Of a stretch of 64,000 bases of DNA, positions 9,589 through 18,295 are shown piece by piece. Origin of the DNA: Chryseosolibacter indicum (GTDB lineage: Bacteria > Bacteroidota > Bacteroidia > Cytophagales > Cyclobacteriaceae). Positions within the stretch are counted from its first letter, which is position 1; each line of letters starts with the position of its first letter. The notes beneath the pieces are model-generated. The model saw only the letters and a program-made list of their open reading frames with translations, was not told the DNA's origin and did no database searches. Position numbers and translations under genes: made by a program. The DNA lies in assembly GCF_018598585.1 (NCBI RefSeq), contig NZ_JAHESD010000020.1, positions 1 through 64,000 of the forward strand, written 5' to 3'.

Positions 9589-10815
9589 TCAATAAAAAAC
9601 GCTGTGTGTTATAAAAAGAACCGAATTACTATTTTCTGTTTTCAGTTTGTTAATTACAGGTGTTAGGTCTAAATTTGGATAATGTGGTTCAGCGATAATA
9701 ATCAACGGTAGGAAGCTTTTCCATTGAATAGGCTCGATTTGCTGATAAGTCCATTGCAACTCCTCTTTGACATAAGGTAGCATCCATTCAAAAGCTTTTT
9801 TAATACTCTTATGATCAGATGTTTCATAATTCCATAGGTCAATTTCTAAATGCTCTGAAAGGCGGGCAAGTCCAAAAAAACCTTTAAGATTCATCGACGC
9901 ATACCCCCAGGATTTTGTTCTTGCTAACTCGTGCGGTTGGCTTCCATCTTGCTTTATCTGCTCTGCAATTCGCGGTATAGTTTGTTCCATAATTATTTTC
10001 CTTGCAAGTTCCTTTTGATTGGTAAATAGGGCAAAGGAAACCACTTGCAGATCGTAATAAGTACCGTGGTTATTGTGTTCATCTAGTTCGTCTTTACCCA
10101 ATGTACTTGTCATCATCCAAGTCATAAACTCTTTAAACCACTTTAATAATTCTTTATGATCTGAACTTGTCCAGGCTTTTGAATTTTTAATAAGCTGGAC
10201 ACCGTCTACAACATCAACCAATGGTTTGGTATCGATTAATCCAATTCCTCTTCCCTCAGTTATACCGGGGATGGCCTGGCCAAAATTCAGGTTAGGATTC
10301 ATCTTTGTTTCTTTATTTAAAAACCATGTCTTCAAAAGAGATGCAGCGTGCTGCGCGTACTTTTCATCCTCGGTAAAATAAAACGTCAAACCTAGCAATT
10401 TAACATCATGTGCAAGTGCTTTTAGGTAGTCGGCGTCTTTAATTGTATGTCGCTCTGGATTTTCTTCTCCATCCCTTCGAATATAAGGAAGACCATTCGC
10501 CTTAGTGGTGTCAGGCCACCAATAGGGGCCAACGCTCATATAATCATGCTTGCTACCACTTGGCGGAATTTTACTTTTATAGACTACTGAGTAAGGTCGG
10601 TGAAGCAAACTTTCATCTGCTTCGGCTACCAAATTATCTAGTGCTTCTTTCAGCGCCTCATCTCCGTTTAGAATGTTTTTTTTACTTGCTTGGAGAACAG
10701 CCATATCTACAATAAATGTTTCAGGTTGTTTAAAAAACTGTGCTTGAGCCCAAAAAATACATGTTATACTTAGTATAATAGCAATGGAGCAAACTTTAAT
10801 GATGAATATTCTCAT
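9589..10815 (-). CDS. Alginate_lyase-domain (PF05426-type) secreted protein, copy 1
   Basis: A 408-residue protein with a signal peptide (residues 1-26, IAIILSITCIFWAQAQ). The rest is an alpha/alpha-toroid of the alginate lyase superfamily: HDYMSVGPYWWPD (about 90-102), GRGIGLIDT, the Asn-His pair in NNHGTYYD (N249-H250), and an RTKSWGYASMNL element near 299-310 that carries the likely catalytic Tyr. These are the features I associate with PL38-like and other Bacteroidota alginate-lyase-family proteins, several of which act on glucuronan or alginate. It is the last gene of the minus-strand PUL, 12 bp after the BNR_4 gene. It is about 30-40% similar by eye to the second copy at 27459-28628. 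Substrate not assignable. Confidence 0.82.
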   Translation of the reverse strand: MRIFIIKVCSIAIILSITCIFWAQAQFFKQPETFIVDMAVLQASKKNILNGDEALKEALDNLVAEADESLLHRPYSVVYKSKIPPSGSKHDYMSVGPYWWPDTTKANGLPYIRRDGEENPERHTIKDADYLKALAHDVKLLGLTFYFTEDEKYAQHAASLLKTWFLNKETKMNPNLNFGQAIPGITEGRGIGLIDTKPLVDVVDGVQLIKNSKAWTSSDHKELLKWFKEFMTWMMTSTLGKDELDEHNNHGTYYDLQVVSFALFTNQKELARKIIMEQTIPRIAEQIKQDGSQPHELARTKSWGYASMNLKGFFGLARLSEHLEIDLWNYETSDHKSIKKAFEWMLPYVKEELQWTYQQIEPIQWKSFLPLIIIAEPHYPNLDLTPVINKLKTENSNSVLFITHSVFY

Positions 10816-10827
10816 ATATGGGTATCT

Positions 10828-12243
10828 TTAACGTATTTGATGTGGCAACTCTTCCTGTTGTTGCATAGTATAGGGTAGCTGCCAGACATGTCCTTCATAA
10901 TCTCCGAAATACAGGTAGGAAATACTTTGCTTACCCGGATCACCGTCCGACCAGAAGTAAATAAAAGGTGGCACTCCGTTTACAACCCGTCTTACATAGT
11001 TGTGGTTTCTATCACTTTGCTGTGTTACCCTTTTTATTTCCCTCCACGAATGTCCCTTATTCTTGCTTTGCCACATTGATATTTCTCCTCCGGACCCATG
11101 TACCTGTGGGCTATTTTCGGTTGGTGCTATTAATGTCCAAGTTTGACCGTTAACTATCAGGCTACCCATATCGTAATTATGATCTGAAGTGCAAATTAAA
11201 TTATCTTCCCACTTTTTTCCGGTCCAGTACAAACACCGCCACTCACGGGGTCCATTTTGAGGACCAGGCTCATGTCCTTTACTTGTAAGGTAAATACAAA
11301 TGGGATTGCCATGCTTGTCGAAAGTTACATCACAGAGATAAACGTTCTTTTGCTGACTGATGTAATCAGATACAAGTGCCATAGAGTTGACATCTTGCAG
11401 TGGTATATTGATGCTAATTCCGGTGATTGTTTGCCAATGTTTACCAAAATCAGAAGTTTCGAGATAATATATGTTTGTTCGTTTATCTACATTACCGTTG
11501 GGATGCCAATTGAAAAATGTTATTATTTTATTCCCATAATGGTTGCTTACCTGATAGTGTCCGCTCTTTATGTCTGAAGATGCCTTTATTCCTGCAAGCT
11601 TAATGTCATCACTCCATGTTTTACCATTAGTACTTGTTTCAAAATACAACTCGCGAACGCCAGTATATTTTGTAAAGAAATGAAAAAATCCTTGTCCCTT
11701 CACATGCCAAGGCTGTGGATATGTAAATACTTCTTCAGTTATCTGTTCAAATGCATCTATTGAATATGGTTGTTTGCTTCTGTATTTATAACCCTTCCTG
11801 GTCGTATTTCTTCCGCTTACAAATACCCAAACATAACCTTCACCATCAAGCATAATACTTGGATTGTCATGCGGGTCATCAACTCCCCCTTTGTCGTGAA
11901 CAATAGTAGGCTTGCTAACCATCTTTGTTTTATGATCGAAACTACCGATCATACACAGTAAGTGCCGGGCCTGTTTATCAGTCGTTCCTCCGTAGACAAA
12001 AAAAGTTTTGTTTACTTCAGGTGCGTATATAGCCATAGGAATATGGTGTGCTGTATATGTGCCGAGTCCTCCAGAATATTTATCTCCGTAAGTAGAAAAC
12101 TGGTTCAGCGTAAACCAGATACCTCTGTAACCATTTACAGTAGTATTACTCGAACCTTCCTTTTCTGATTGTGAAAATGTATTGAGAAAAGCTATCAGAA
12201 ACAGGAATGTAAGGTTTAAAAATATCAACTGCATATTTTTCAC
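10828..12243 (-). CDS. BNR_4 beta-propeller protein, putative polysaccharide lyase or binding protein
   Basis: A 471-residue secreted protein with a signal peptide (FLFLIAFLNTFSQS, end near residue 25). The body carries BNR_4-type repeats: NGYRGIWF, HHIPMAIYAPEVNKTFFVYGG, DDPHDNPSIMLDGEGYVWVF, then Asp-box-like SFDHKT, TSNGKTWSD and TSDFGKHWQTI elements. BNR_4 propellers include ulvan lyases and other lyases of the seven-bladed fold, and also non-catalytic members. His/Tyr candidates exist (HHIP, PHDN) but cannot be assigned as catalytic from sequence. Its start codon overlaps the stop of the upstream heparinase-family gene by 4 bp, so the two are translationally coupled. Confidence 0.78.
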   Translation of the reverse strand: MKNMQLIFLNLTFLFLIAFLNTFSQSEKEGSSNTTVNGYRGIWFTLNQFSTYGDKYSGGLGTYTAHHIPMAIYAPEVNKTFFVYGGTTDKQARHLLCMIGSFDHKTKMVSKPTIVHDKGGVDDPHDNPSIMLDGEGYVWVFVSGRNTTRKGYKYRSKQPYSIDAFEQITEEVFTYPQPWHVKGQGFFHFFTKYTGVRELYFETSTNGKTWSDDIKLAGIKASSDIKSGHYQVSNHYGNKIITFFNWHPNGNVDKRTNIYYLETSDFGKHWQTITGISINIPLQDVNSMALVSDYISQQKNVYLCDVTFDKHGNPICIYLTSKGHEPGPQNGPREWRCLYWTGKKWEDNLICTSDHNYDMGSLIVNGQTWTLIAPTENSPQVHGSGGEISMWQSKNKGHSWREIKRVTQQSDRNHNYVRRVVNGVPPFIYFWSDGDPGKQSISYLYFGDYEGHVWQLPYTMQQQEELPHQIR

Positions 12244-14186
12244 TTTGCAGCTATTTCAAAACTTATCTTATCGGTTGTCTTCGGTACTTTTGATCTAAAA
12301 TTGATTCTATAAATAGTATCACCCCACTTCGCAAGGATGCCCTTATCTTCAGGAGCAGTTAGAGGAACCTTTTCTATTGAAGCTTCAAGTTGATCGTTAT
12401 TAAATCGCACTTTAAAATCTTTGTTACTTCCGTCAGCTGTTTTATAATGTATAATTACTTCACCCGCCTTTGTTACTTCTGAGGGATAGGAAGTCATCAA
12501 GTGTTCTGTTAATTCATTTGCAGCACTTAAATTAATAACATCTTCTACTGTTACGCTTTTTGATCGATTCAAACGAATAGTTCGCTTAAAATTCGTTACA
12601 TGTGCTTCTTGAGGATAAGATTTAGAAATATCCAAAGAGAAAGATGCAAATGATTTTCCTTGTTTATACTCGACGTTTGTAGCTTTAAACTCTCCGCCTG
12701 GTGGCTGCGTCTTTCCATTAATGGTTGGCACATTATGATAATCAGAACAGTTATACCAGATTTCATAACGTCTTGCGCTAAATGTTTTACGTGTATAAGT
12801 TCCGCGGCCTACGTCAATAAGCAAAGGTTGTCCGTCGTAGTAAACAACAAAATTACCAATATCATTATGATTATGGCTTTCATCATTATTGCCTCCTTTA
12901 GCTGCCATAAAGAAACCTTTTGTTGAACCCTGATAGTCCCTCGCTGCCATAACCTGCAGATCAGGTAACCATACATCTTTAGGAAGAGGCAAACCCTGAG
13001 CTGCCTTATCATATTCCTGCTGAATGAACAACGAGAAGAAATTTCTGAAGTAATGAAACCGAGGAAGTAAACCGTCATTTGGCTTTCTGTAGTATGCTCC
13101 AAACTTCATCATGTCTTCATCCCGGATATCTTTGCCGTAACGATATATCATTGTTGCTGATAACCCTGGTTGAGGATCTGCATCGGCGAAGTTCAGGAAA
13201 TACTTTTCACTGATCTGTGCGCGATATATAAACTTCCCCATATTTCTGAATTTTTCATCCCGGAATACATAACTATAAGCATCCTTAGTGGTAAGGTTTA
13301 ACAATGCAATATTATCGTATAAAGAGGCAGCTGCGGCTCCCCAATAACTTGGCCCTTCGTCACATCCGCCATCAAGTGGATGCGGATTAAGATATTCATC
13401 TAGAACCATTAACGCTTTATGTACTCCTTCGGCGCGTTTATCCTCATTCTTTTCCAAAAGCAAAACAGAATTAAGCCAGTTAGAGCAAATCCATGGATTC
13501 CAGTTATTGGGTCTTCTACCATTGTCGTTGGTTTTCATCCAACCATGAGGCTTCGTCAGTAGTGGCTGAAAAACTCTATTGTTCGTCTCAAAGTAAATTC
13601 TCTTTCGTATTTGAGGAGAGACTGCATCCAGTTTATCTCCTAAATAATAGTCTACCCACGCCAGATATGTAGCAGTTTCCGCGGCAAAAAGATCAACAAA
13701 GGGAACAGAGACATCCATTAATCCTGCATATTCTTTGGATTGAGGTAAATGCGCGGGAACACCCCAAAACGACTCCTCACAAATCGACCAAACACCATCG
13801 ATGATTGGATCTATAAAACGTCCTTTATTCTCTGCGATCTCTGCAAATAGAAGCAAACCCAAAACTTCCCGTTTTTTAAAACTTATGGTTTGGTATTCAT
13901 CCCTGTCACCTGTGCGTGCAATCAGCAAAGATTTGGTAGCAGGAATATAGGGCCATTCGTAATTAATATAATTCTCCGCTTGTCTCAAGTATGCCTGAAG
14001 TGTTTGCTGGTCAGCTTTTGACCATCCTTCGCGATCATCCAACTTGGGAAAGGGATGCCATTCGGCCAGAGGAATCAATACTTTTTTTAACTCTTCGGGT
14101 TTATATTTTCCACTCAACAGATTTTGTTGTGCCATTAATGAAGGCACAACAAACAACATTAAAAATACGCACGGCAAATTTCTCAT
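12240..14186 (-). CDS. Heparinase II/III-family lyase (heparin lyase II/PL21-like), secreted
   Basis: A 648-residue protein. I place the start at 14186 because an AAAGGAGA ribosome site lies 7 bases upstream and a signal peptide (CVFLMLFVVPSLMAQQ) follows directly. The in-frame ATG at 14228 would add 14 polar residues. The N-terminal two-thirds form an alpha/alpha toroid (CEESFWGVPAHL, NNWNPWICSNW, CDEGPSYWGAAA). The C-terminal part is the heparinase II/III beta-sandwich with SHNHNDIGNFVVYYDG. CEESFWG, NNW and CDEGPSYW recall heparin lyase II (PL21) and related families. His and Tyr residues suited to beta-elimination are present. The enzyme should cleave a uronate-containing polysaccharide in the periplasm or at the surface. 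It overlaps the BNR_4 gene start. Confidence 0.85.
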   Translation of the reverse strand: MRNLPCVFLMLFVVPSLMAQQNLLSGKYKPEELKKVLIPLAEWHPFPKLDDREGWSKADQQTLQAYLRQAENYINYEWPYIPATKSLLIARTGDRDEYQTISFKKREVLGLLLFAEIAENKGRFIDPIIDGVWSICEESFWGVPAHLPQSKEYAGLMDVSVPFVDLFAAETATYLAWVDYYLGDKLDAVSPQIRKRIYFETNNRVFQPLLTKPHGWMKTNDNGRRPNNWNPWICSNWLNSVLLLEKNEDKRAEGVHKALMVLDEYLNPHPLDGGCDEGPSYWGAAAASLYDNIALLNLTTKDAYSYVFRDEKFRNMGKFIYRAQISEKYFLNFADADPQPGLSATMIYRYGKDIRDEDMMKFGAYYRKPNDGLLPRFHYFRNFFSLFIQQEYDKAAQGLPLPKDVWLPDLQVMAARDYQGSTKGFFMAAKGGNNDESHNHNDIGNFVVYYDGQPLLIDVGRGTYTRKTFSARRYEIWYNCSDYHNVPTINGKTQPPGGEFKATNVEYKQGKSFASFSLDISKSYPQEAHVTNFKRTIRLNRSKSVTVEDVINLSAANELTEHLMTSYPSEVTKAGEVIIHYKTADGSNKDFKVRFNNDQLEASIEKVPLTAPEDKGILAKWGDTIYRINFRSKVPKTTDKISFEIAAK

Positions 14187-14201
14187 AAGTGATCTCCTTT
14201 G
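14187..14201 (-). promoter_or_regulatory. Shine-Dalgarno-like site deciding the heparinase-family start
   Basis: Read on the minus strand, AAAGGAGATCACTT immediately precedes the ATG at 14186. This spacing is optimal and strong purine-rich sites are rare in this window, so it selects the shorter of the two possible starts. Confidence 0.6.
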
Positions 14202-14234
14202 TTCTTTGACTATACTTACTGCAACCAATAATTG

Positions 14235-16109
14235 CTACCAGTTCTTTAGCGGCTTTATTTTCGCTTTTGCTTTCTTAGCTGCTTTTTCAGGAATTAATAG
14301 CACTGTAAATTGATTCTCTTCACTGCCCTTCAGGTTTACTTCAAAACCCACCAGTATGGTTCCAGGATTAGGAGCATCATAGTTCGTAGTAGGTTGTGTG
14401 CTCCATGTGCTTATGGTTGTGTTTGCAGGAGAATCAACCCTAAGAAAAAGTTTTTTTCCCTCTTTCGTAAGTGTTGCTGTATTCTTTCCCGTGATCTCAA
14501 CATTAGCCGAAGTCATCATAACCCACTTTATAGTTGCAGGTTTATCAGTTGCCTTCAATTCATCATGTATGACAACATATTCTCCCTTTACAATTCCCAC
14601 ACCTCTTTTCACTGAAGCTAGCTGATTCTCATAAACAGTTGACAGGTCAGATACCGCATAAGAAAAGTCATGAGCATCAGAATGCTTATCAATCTTGGCA
14701 TAGCCTTTCACGAGCTGCAATTGCCCATCTACTGTAAGAGTATTGTGAACATAATTATTCATTCGCAGGATTGTCCACCGTTGCGCATCCTGAGTGCGTC
14801 CGAAAATGTGCATACCTTTTGACTCCAACGATTCATACTCCTGCATTCCAAAATCAGAAGCCCAACGAACGCCATCAGATTCCATAACAAATGAGCCGAC
14901 GTCCATATGACCATGGTTGACAGAAGGAGATCCCGCCTTAAAGCCGAGATAAATAGCGTTTGGATCACTCCATGAGGTACGCATTATGCTAACAGGATTG
15001 GCCCCCTGGCCCGTCCAAACGTTTTGGGACGGCGCTTCAATTTTATCAAATGAAATACCCTTTCCCCAGATCATGATTGCAGGTAAAAGTCTATCATTAG
15101 TAAAACCGGAAAAATCGCTTGTTTTTAAGTAATCCTTTTCCACCCACAGCAGTGAAGGATCGTTTGACTTTTGAGCGAACCAGAACATAGCAGGACTCAG
15201 ATGACCTCGCATACCAGAATCGCCCCAGTTAAAACAAAGTCCTGTTGGGCCAGTCATGCTACGAAGAAATTTTGCAGTACTAAGAAACCCTGGTACTTGT
15301 GTTAACCCAAAATCAGAAGATAAAGCTTTCTCTACGGCACTCAAAAACATCACATTAAAAGAGGTCCCATAACCCCAGTATCCATATCCTTCCGGATATG
15401 CGCCATCGGGCTTGTATTCATCCATAGGAAGGTGAATAGTATTTATAGCGGTTGACAGAATTTTTTCAGAAAGCTCTGGATAATCTTCAGCTACAGCCAA
15501 GGCGCCGTAAGTCATACCTGCATTACAAACCTGGTTCCAGTTATGAGTTGCTTTGAGGTAGTGATTATAACGATTATCAAAGGAAAGTTCCAATCCTTTT
15601 TTTACGATAGCTTCCTGTATAATTTTTTTTGATTCAAGAGAAAGTTTATCAAAAAGCCAATCGTAACCAATGGCAACTGCCATTGTCATCTCTGCTACAT
15701 CAAGGAAATGGCTTGGATTCCAGTCGCTGAATTTTGAGACCGCCAACAACTCTTTTTCCGCACGTACAAAATATTTGTCGTCGCCTGTCATTCTTGATGC
15801 ATACGAAAGATAGAAAACCCTACGAAGGCATTCTCTCGATTTATCAAGAAGACGTCGCCCTATCTGAATTCGTTCTACAGGAGGTAGCGCAATTATCTTG
15901 TCACATTCTTTAAAAATAGCTTGATCCATCGCGGCCCAAATTTGATTTTGCGAAATTGCTGTTCTTATTATCTTCTCCTCATCCTTGAGCAATAGTATTC
16001 TAGGATGTCCAGGAAGTTTTGAAAAATCAGGAGCTTTATGCTGCTGTCCTGTTACAACAGACAGTAAGCCCATACTAACAATAAGAAGAAGTAAACATTT
16101 CTTTTGCAT
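14235..16109 (-). CDS. Heparinase II/III-family protein, second type (PL15/PL17-like architecture), secreted
   Basis: A 624-residue protein with a signal peptide (LLLLIVSMGLLSVVTGQQ). The alpha/alpha toroid spans about 30-380 with HNWNQVCNAGMTYGA, PDGAYPEGYGYWGYG and FNWGDSGMRGH. A heparinase II/III beta-sandwich follows with SVNHGHMDVGSFVMESDG, where H-G-H and a neighbouring Tyr are the usual catalytic set. The tail is Lys-rich (KAAKKAKAKIKPLK). The N-terminal PGHPRILL box is typical of Bacteroidota heparinase-like lyases. It is distinct from the downstream heparinase-family neighbour, so they are not recent duplicates and probably cut different linkages of one polymer. It is 34 bp downstream of the fusion lyase gene and 48 bp upstream of the next. 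Confidence 0.84.
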   Translation of the reverse strand: MQKKCLLLLIVSMGLLSVVTGQQHKAPDFSKLPGHPRILLLKDEEKIIRTAISQNQIWAAMDQAIFKECDKIIALPPVERIQIGRRLLDKSRECLRRVFYLSYASRMTGDDKYFVRAEKELLAVSKFSDWNPSHFLDVAEMTMAVAIGYDWLFDKLSLESKKIIQEAIVKKGLELSFDNRYNHYLKATHNWNQVCNAGMTYGALAVAEDYPELSEKILSTAINTIHLPMDEYKPDGAYPEGYGYWGYGTSFNVMFLSAVEKALSSDFGLTQVPGFLSTAKFLRSMTGPTGLCFNWGDSGMRGHLSPAMFWFAQKSNDPSLLWVEKDYLKTSDFSGFTNDRLLPAIMIWGKGISFDKIEAPSQNVWTGQGANPVSIMRTSWSDPNAIYLGFKAGSPSVNHGHMDVGSFVMESDGVRWASDFGMQEYESLESKGMHIFGRTQDAQRWTILRMNNYVHNTLTVDGQLQLVKGYAKIDKHSDAHDFSYAVSDLSTVYENQLASVKRGVGIVKGEYVVIHDELKATDKPATIKWVMMTSANVEITGKNTATLTKEGKKLFLRVDSPANTTISTWSTQPTTNYDAPNPGTILVGFEVNLKGSEENQFTVLLIPEKAAKKAKAKIKPLKNW

Positions 16110-16143
16110 ATCGAATTCCTTTTAGTAAAACCTAATCAAATCA

Positions 16144-18198
16144 TTACTCCATTATAATGTACTTTTCAGTACTAAGCTTTTGCTGATCTTTATGTTTGCC
16201 ATTACCAGCGTAAGTGTTACTTTCTGCTTTTATATCTTTTACACCATACGATTCAACGCCATACCCGTTATTATAATGAATTATGTTTTTTTTAACGGAG
16301 ATGTTATCTGAACCATGGTAAAGGAACTCAGTCATAACACCACTGCGATCATTTGCTTCTATGAGGTTGCCTGTTATAGAAATGTCACGGCTCTCTGAAA
16401 TCAGAACGCCATAATAACCGTTTCGTGCAATTTCGCAATTGGTTATCATTCCCTCTTTACTCTGACTTATCGAAACTCCACAGCCAAATGGTGAAGTATC
16501 GAGCCTACTATCTTTTACAGTAATGTTTGAGCAGTGGGTAAGTAAAAGGTTATGCTGCAATTTTGGTCCTGGAACAACACTTGAACCGTTCTCGTTGAGG
16601 TCGCAATTGATGACATTAACATTAGTAGCACCGCTAACAAGTACACCATTATAAGTACAATTTTGGACTGTTACGTTGATGAAGCTAATGTTTTTCATGC
16701 CGCCTTCTTTCGATGCGAGGAAAATTATTCCTCCTCTGTTAGCTCCATTCCGATAAGAACGCGACGAGTTTGGATCACTCGGAATCTCTGTTTTTAAGGC
16801 TCCCTCAACAACAAGATCACGAATTGTTACGTCATGCATATTGTCATCAGTGTTCGCGATTGCATCTCTTATCCCAGAGGAAGGATCTAAGAACAATACT
16901 GTCCGAAGTCCTTCTCCAGCTAACGTTACGCCTGAAGGTACCTTAAGAGTTGTTGAGAGTGTATGAATACCTGCACCTGCAATTACCCATTTTCCAGTAC
17001 CCGAGGCTTCGTTCAATGCGTTTTGTAAAGACTCTCCTGGTGCCACCTTTATGGACTCTGGCGGGTGTGCAGCGCTGATTTCCATTGCTCCCGCCGGATA
17101 AGCTATTCTACCAGGTTTAGGAGTACCGGACTTCCTTTTCCTATACGAAGATGGTGCACGTTGCGCTGTAAGGATACTTCGTGACGCTTTAGGACGAATT
17201 AAATCAGCTGCAGCTTTAGTGTAAGGCACCTCCAACCCTTCCGCCGAATAGTGACGGTAAACATACTCATAATTATCCCTAACATCCTTTACTCTTTCTG
17301 AGATTGGACCGTAGCCATGGTTTTTTTTGCCAAGAACAAAACTAGCAGTGTATTCGAAGCCTAGCGCAATTCTGTTGTCTGCTATAGTAAAAAGATCAAC
17401 ACCTTGCGTATATGCTATACGTGCTGCGCCTGCAAATTCACCTAGCCCAAGCTGAACATGCCCCTGATCTCTTGTACTCTCCTGGCACTGTCCGCTGGGA
17501 TATATATATTTAAATACACTGCCATTAAAAGGCGCATGCAGGAAATGATCTATCGCATTATCGAACATTTGCCGGTTATCCGTGAATACACCAATCGCCA
17601 TGATGGAGTGAATGATAGCACCATCCCAATTGCCGTTTGCTTGTGTATAGTAAAAACGCAGTAAAGGATAGTAAACACCTAAAAGCAAATTAACAAACTC
17701 ATCCGTATTCTCTTTTTGCCATCCGGATTCTGTATACCGAAGAATCTCCGCGGCGTTACAGAGCAAGTGTCCTGTCCATCCGGCAAGAAGTTTTGCATCA
17801 TTATAGTCGAAATCCCATAGCATCGTAGACCACTTGTGGATTACTTCAATTGCCTTTTTCGCGTATCGTTTATCCTCAGTGATATACCACAGCAAAGCAC
17901 AATTATAAGCCATATTTGCTCCCTTCGAAAGGTCATCACCCCCGAAGTTAGGTTTACCGTAGGGCCCCCGTAGCACGTGTGTAAAGGGTGTTACAATAAA
18001 ATTCAGATCAGTTTCATCTTTTAGCTTGTCAAAAGCATTCTTCCATGGTTGCTCGCCCTTGAGTACCTGGTTCTTCATGTATTCCAGGTCTTCCTTTGTT
18101 TGGTCAAGCCCTGGATGAATAATTTTTTGTGCACATATCCTGTTCGTAGTAAATAGAACAACTAAACAAATAATGAATAGCGGCATGGATATTCGCAT
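16144..18198 (-). CDS. Fusion protein: alginate_lyase toroid domain plus right-handed beta-helix domain
   Basis: A 684-residue secreted protein. The start at 18198 (MRISMPLFIICLVVLF) gives a clean signal peptide; the reading frame is open up to an ATG at 18276, but that region contains the upstream terminator and is unlikely to be coding. Residues about 25-320 are an alginate-lyase-family alpha/alpha toroid (FTHVLRGPYG, GWTGHLLCNAAEI, NGNWDGAIIHSI, STRDQGHVQLGLGEF). A basic linker (SSYRKRKSGTPKPGR) leads to about 400-680, a right-handed parallel beta-helix (SGVTLAGEG, then repeated SNITVKDSRL and SRDISITGNLI rungs) typical of pectate-lyase, PL6 or NosD-type folds. Two different lyase-type folds in one chain suggest a two-step or bifunctional depolymerase, or a lyase with a carbohydrate-binding helix. 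Confidence 0.82.
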   Translation of the reverse strand: MRISMPLFIICLVVLFTTNRICAQKIIHPGLDQTKEDLEYMKNQVLKGEQPWKNAFDKLKDETDLNFIVTPFTHVLRGPYGKPNFGGDDLSKGANMAYNCALLWYITEDKRYAKKAIEVIHKWSTMLWDFDYNDAKLLAGWTGHLLCNAAEILRYTESGWQKENTDEFVNLLLGVYYPLLRFYYTQANGNWDGAIIHSIMAIGVFTDNRQMFDNAIDHFLHAPFNGSVFKYIYPSGQCQESTRDQGHVQLGLGEFAGAARIAYTQGVDLFTIADNRIALGFEYTASFVLGKKNHGYGPISERVKDVRDNYEYVYRHYSAEGLEVPYTKAAADLIRPKASRSILTAQRAPSSYRKRKSGTPKPGRIAYPAGAMEISAAHPPESIKVAPGESLQNALNEASGTGKWVIAGAGIHTLSTTLKVPSGVTLAGEGLRTVLFLDPSSGIRDAIANTDDNMHDVTIRDLVVEGALKTEIPSDPNSSRSYRNGANRGGIIFLASKEGGMKNISFINVTVQNCTYNGVLVSGATNVNVINCDLNENGSSVVPGPKLQHNLLLTHCSNITVKDSRLDTSPFGCGVSISQSKEGMITNCEIARNGYYGVLISESRDISITGNLIEANDRSGVMTEFLYHGSDNISVKKNIIHYNNGYGVESYGVKDIKAESNTYAGNGKHKDQQKLSTEKYIIME

Positions 18199-18240
18199 GA
18201 GTAGAAGTGTTAGTTCAGAACTAAAATCGGAGGGCCTTAT

Positions 18241-18275
18241 AAAAATAATGGCCATTGGAGAACATCCAATGGCCA
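18241..18275 (-). terminator. Strong intrinsic terminator inside the PUL
   Basis: An 11-bp perfect stem: plus-strand TGGCCATTGGA (18249-18259) and TCCAATGGCCA (18265-18275), with a 5-nt loop. On the minus strand it is followed by TTATTTTTA. It lies 20 bp after the stop codon of the DUF4466-like gene and about 50 bp before the start of the fusion lyase. Confidence 0.85.
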
Positions 18276-18295
18276 CTCATGTAAAGTATCAAAAA

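Noticed and set aside
16144-18276. Longer start of the fusion lyase at 18276
   Set aside because: It would put the upstream terminator inside the coding sequence and hide the signal peptide; the ATG at 18198 fits better.
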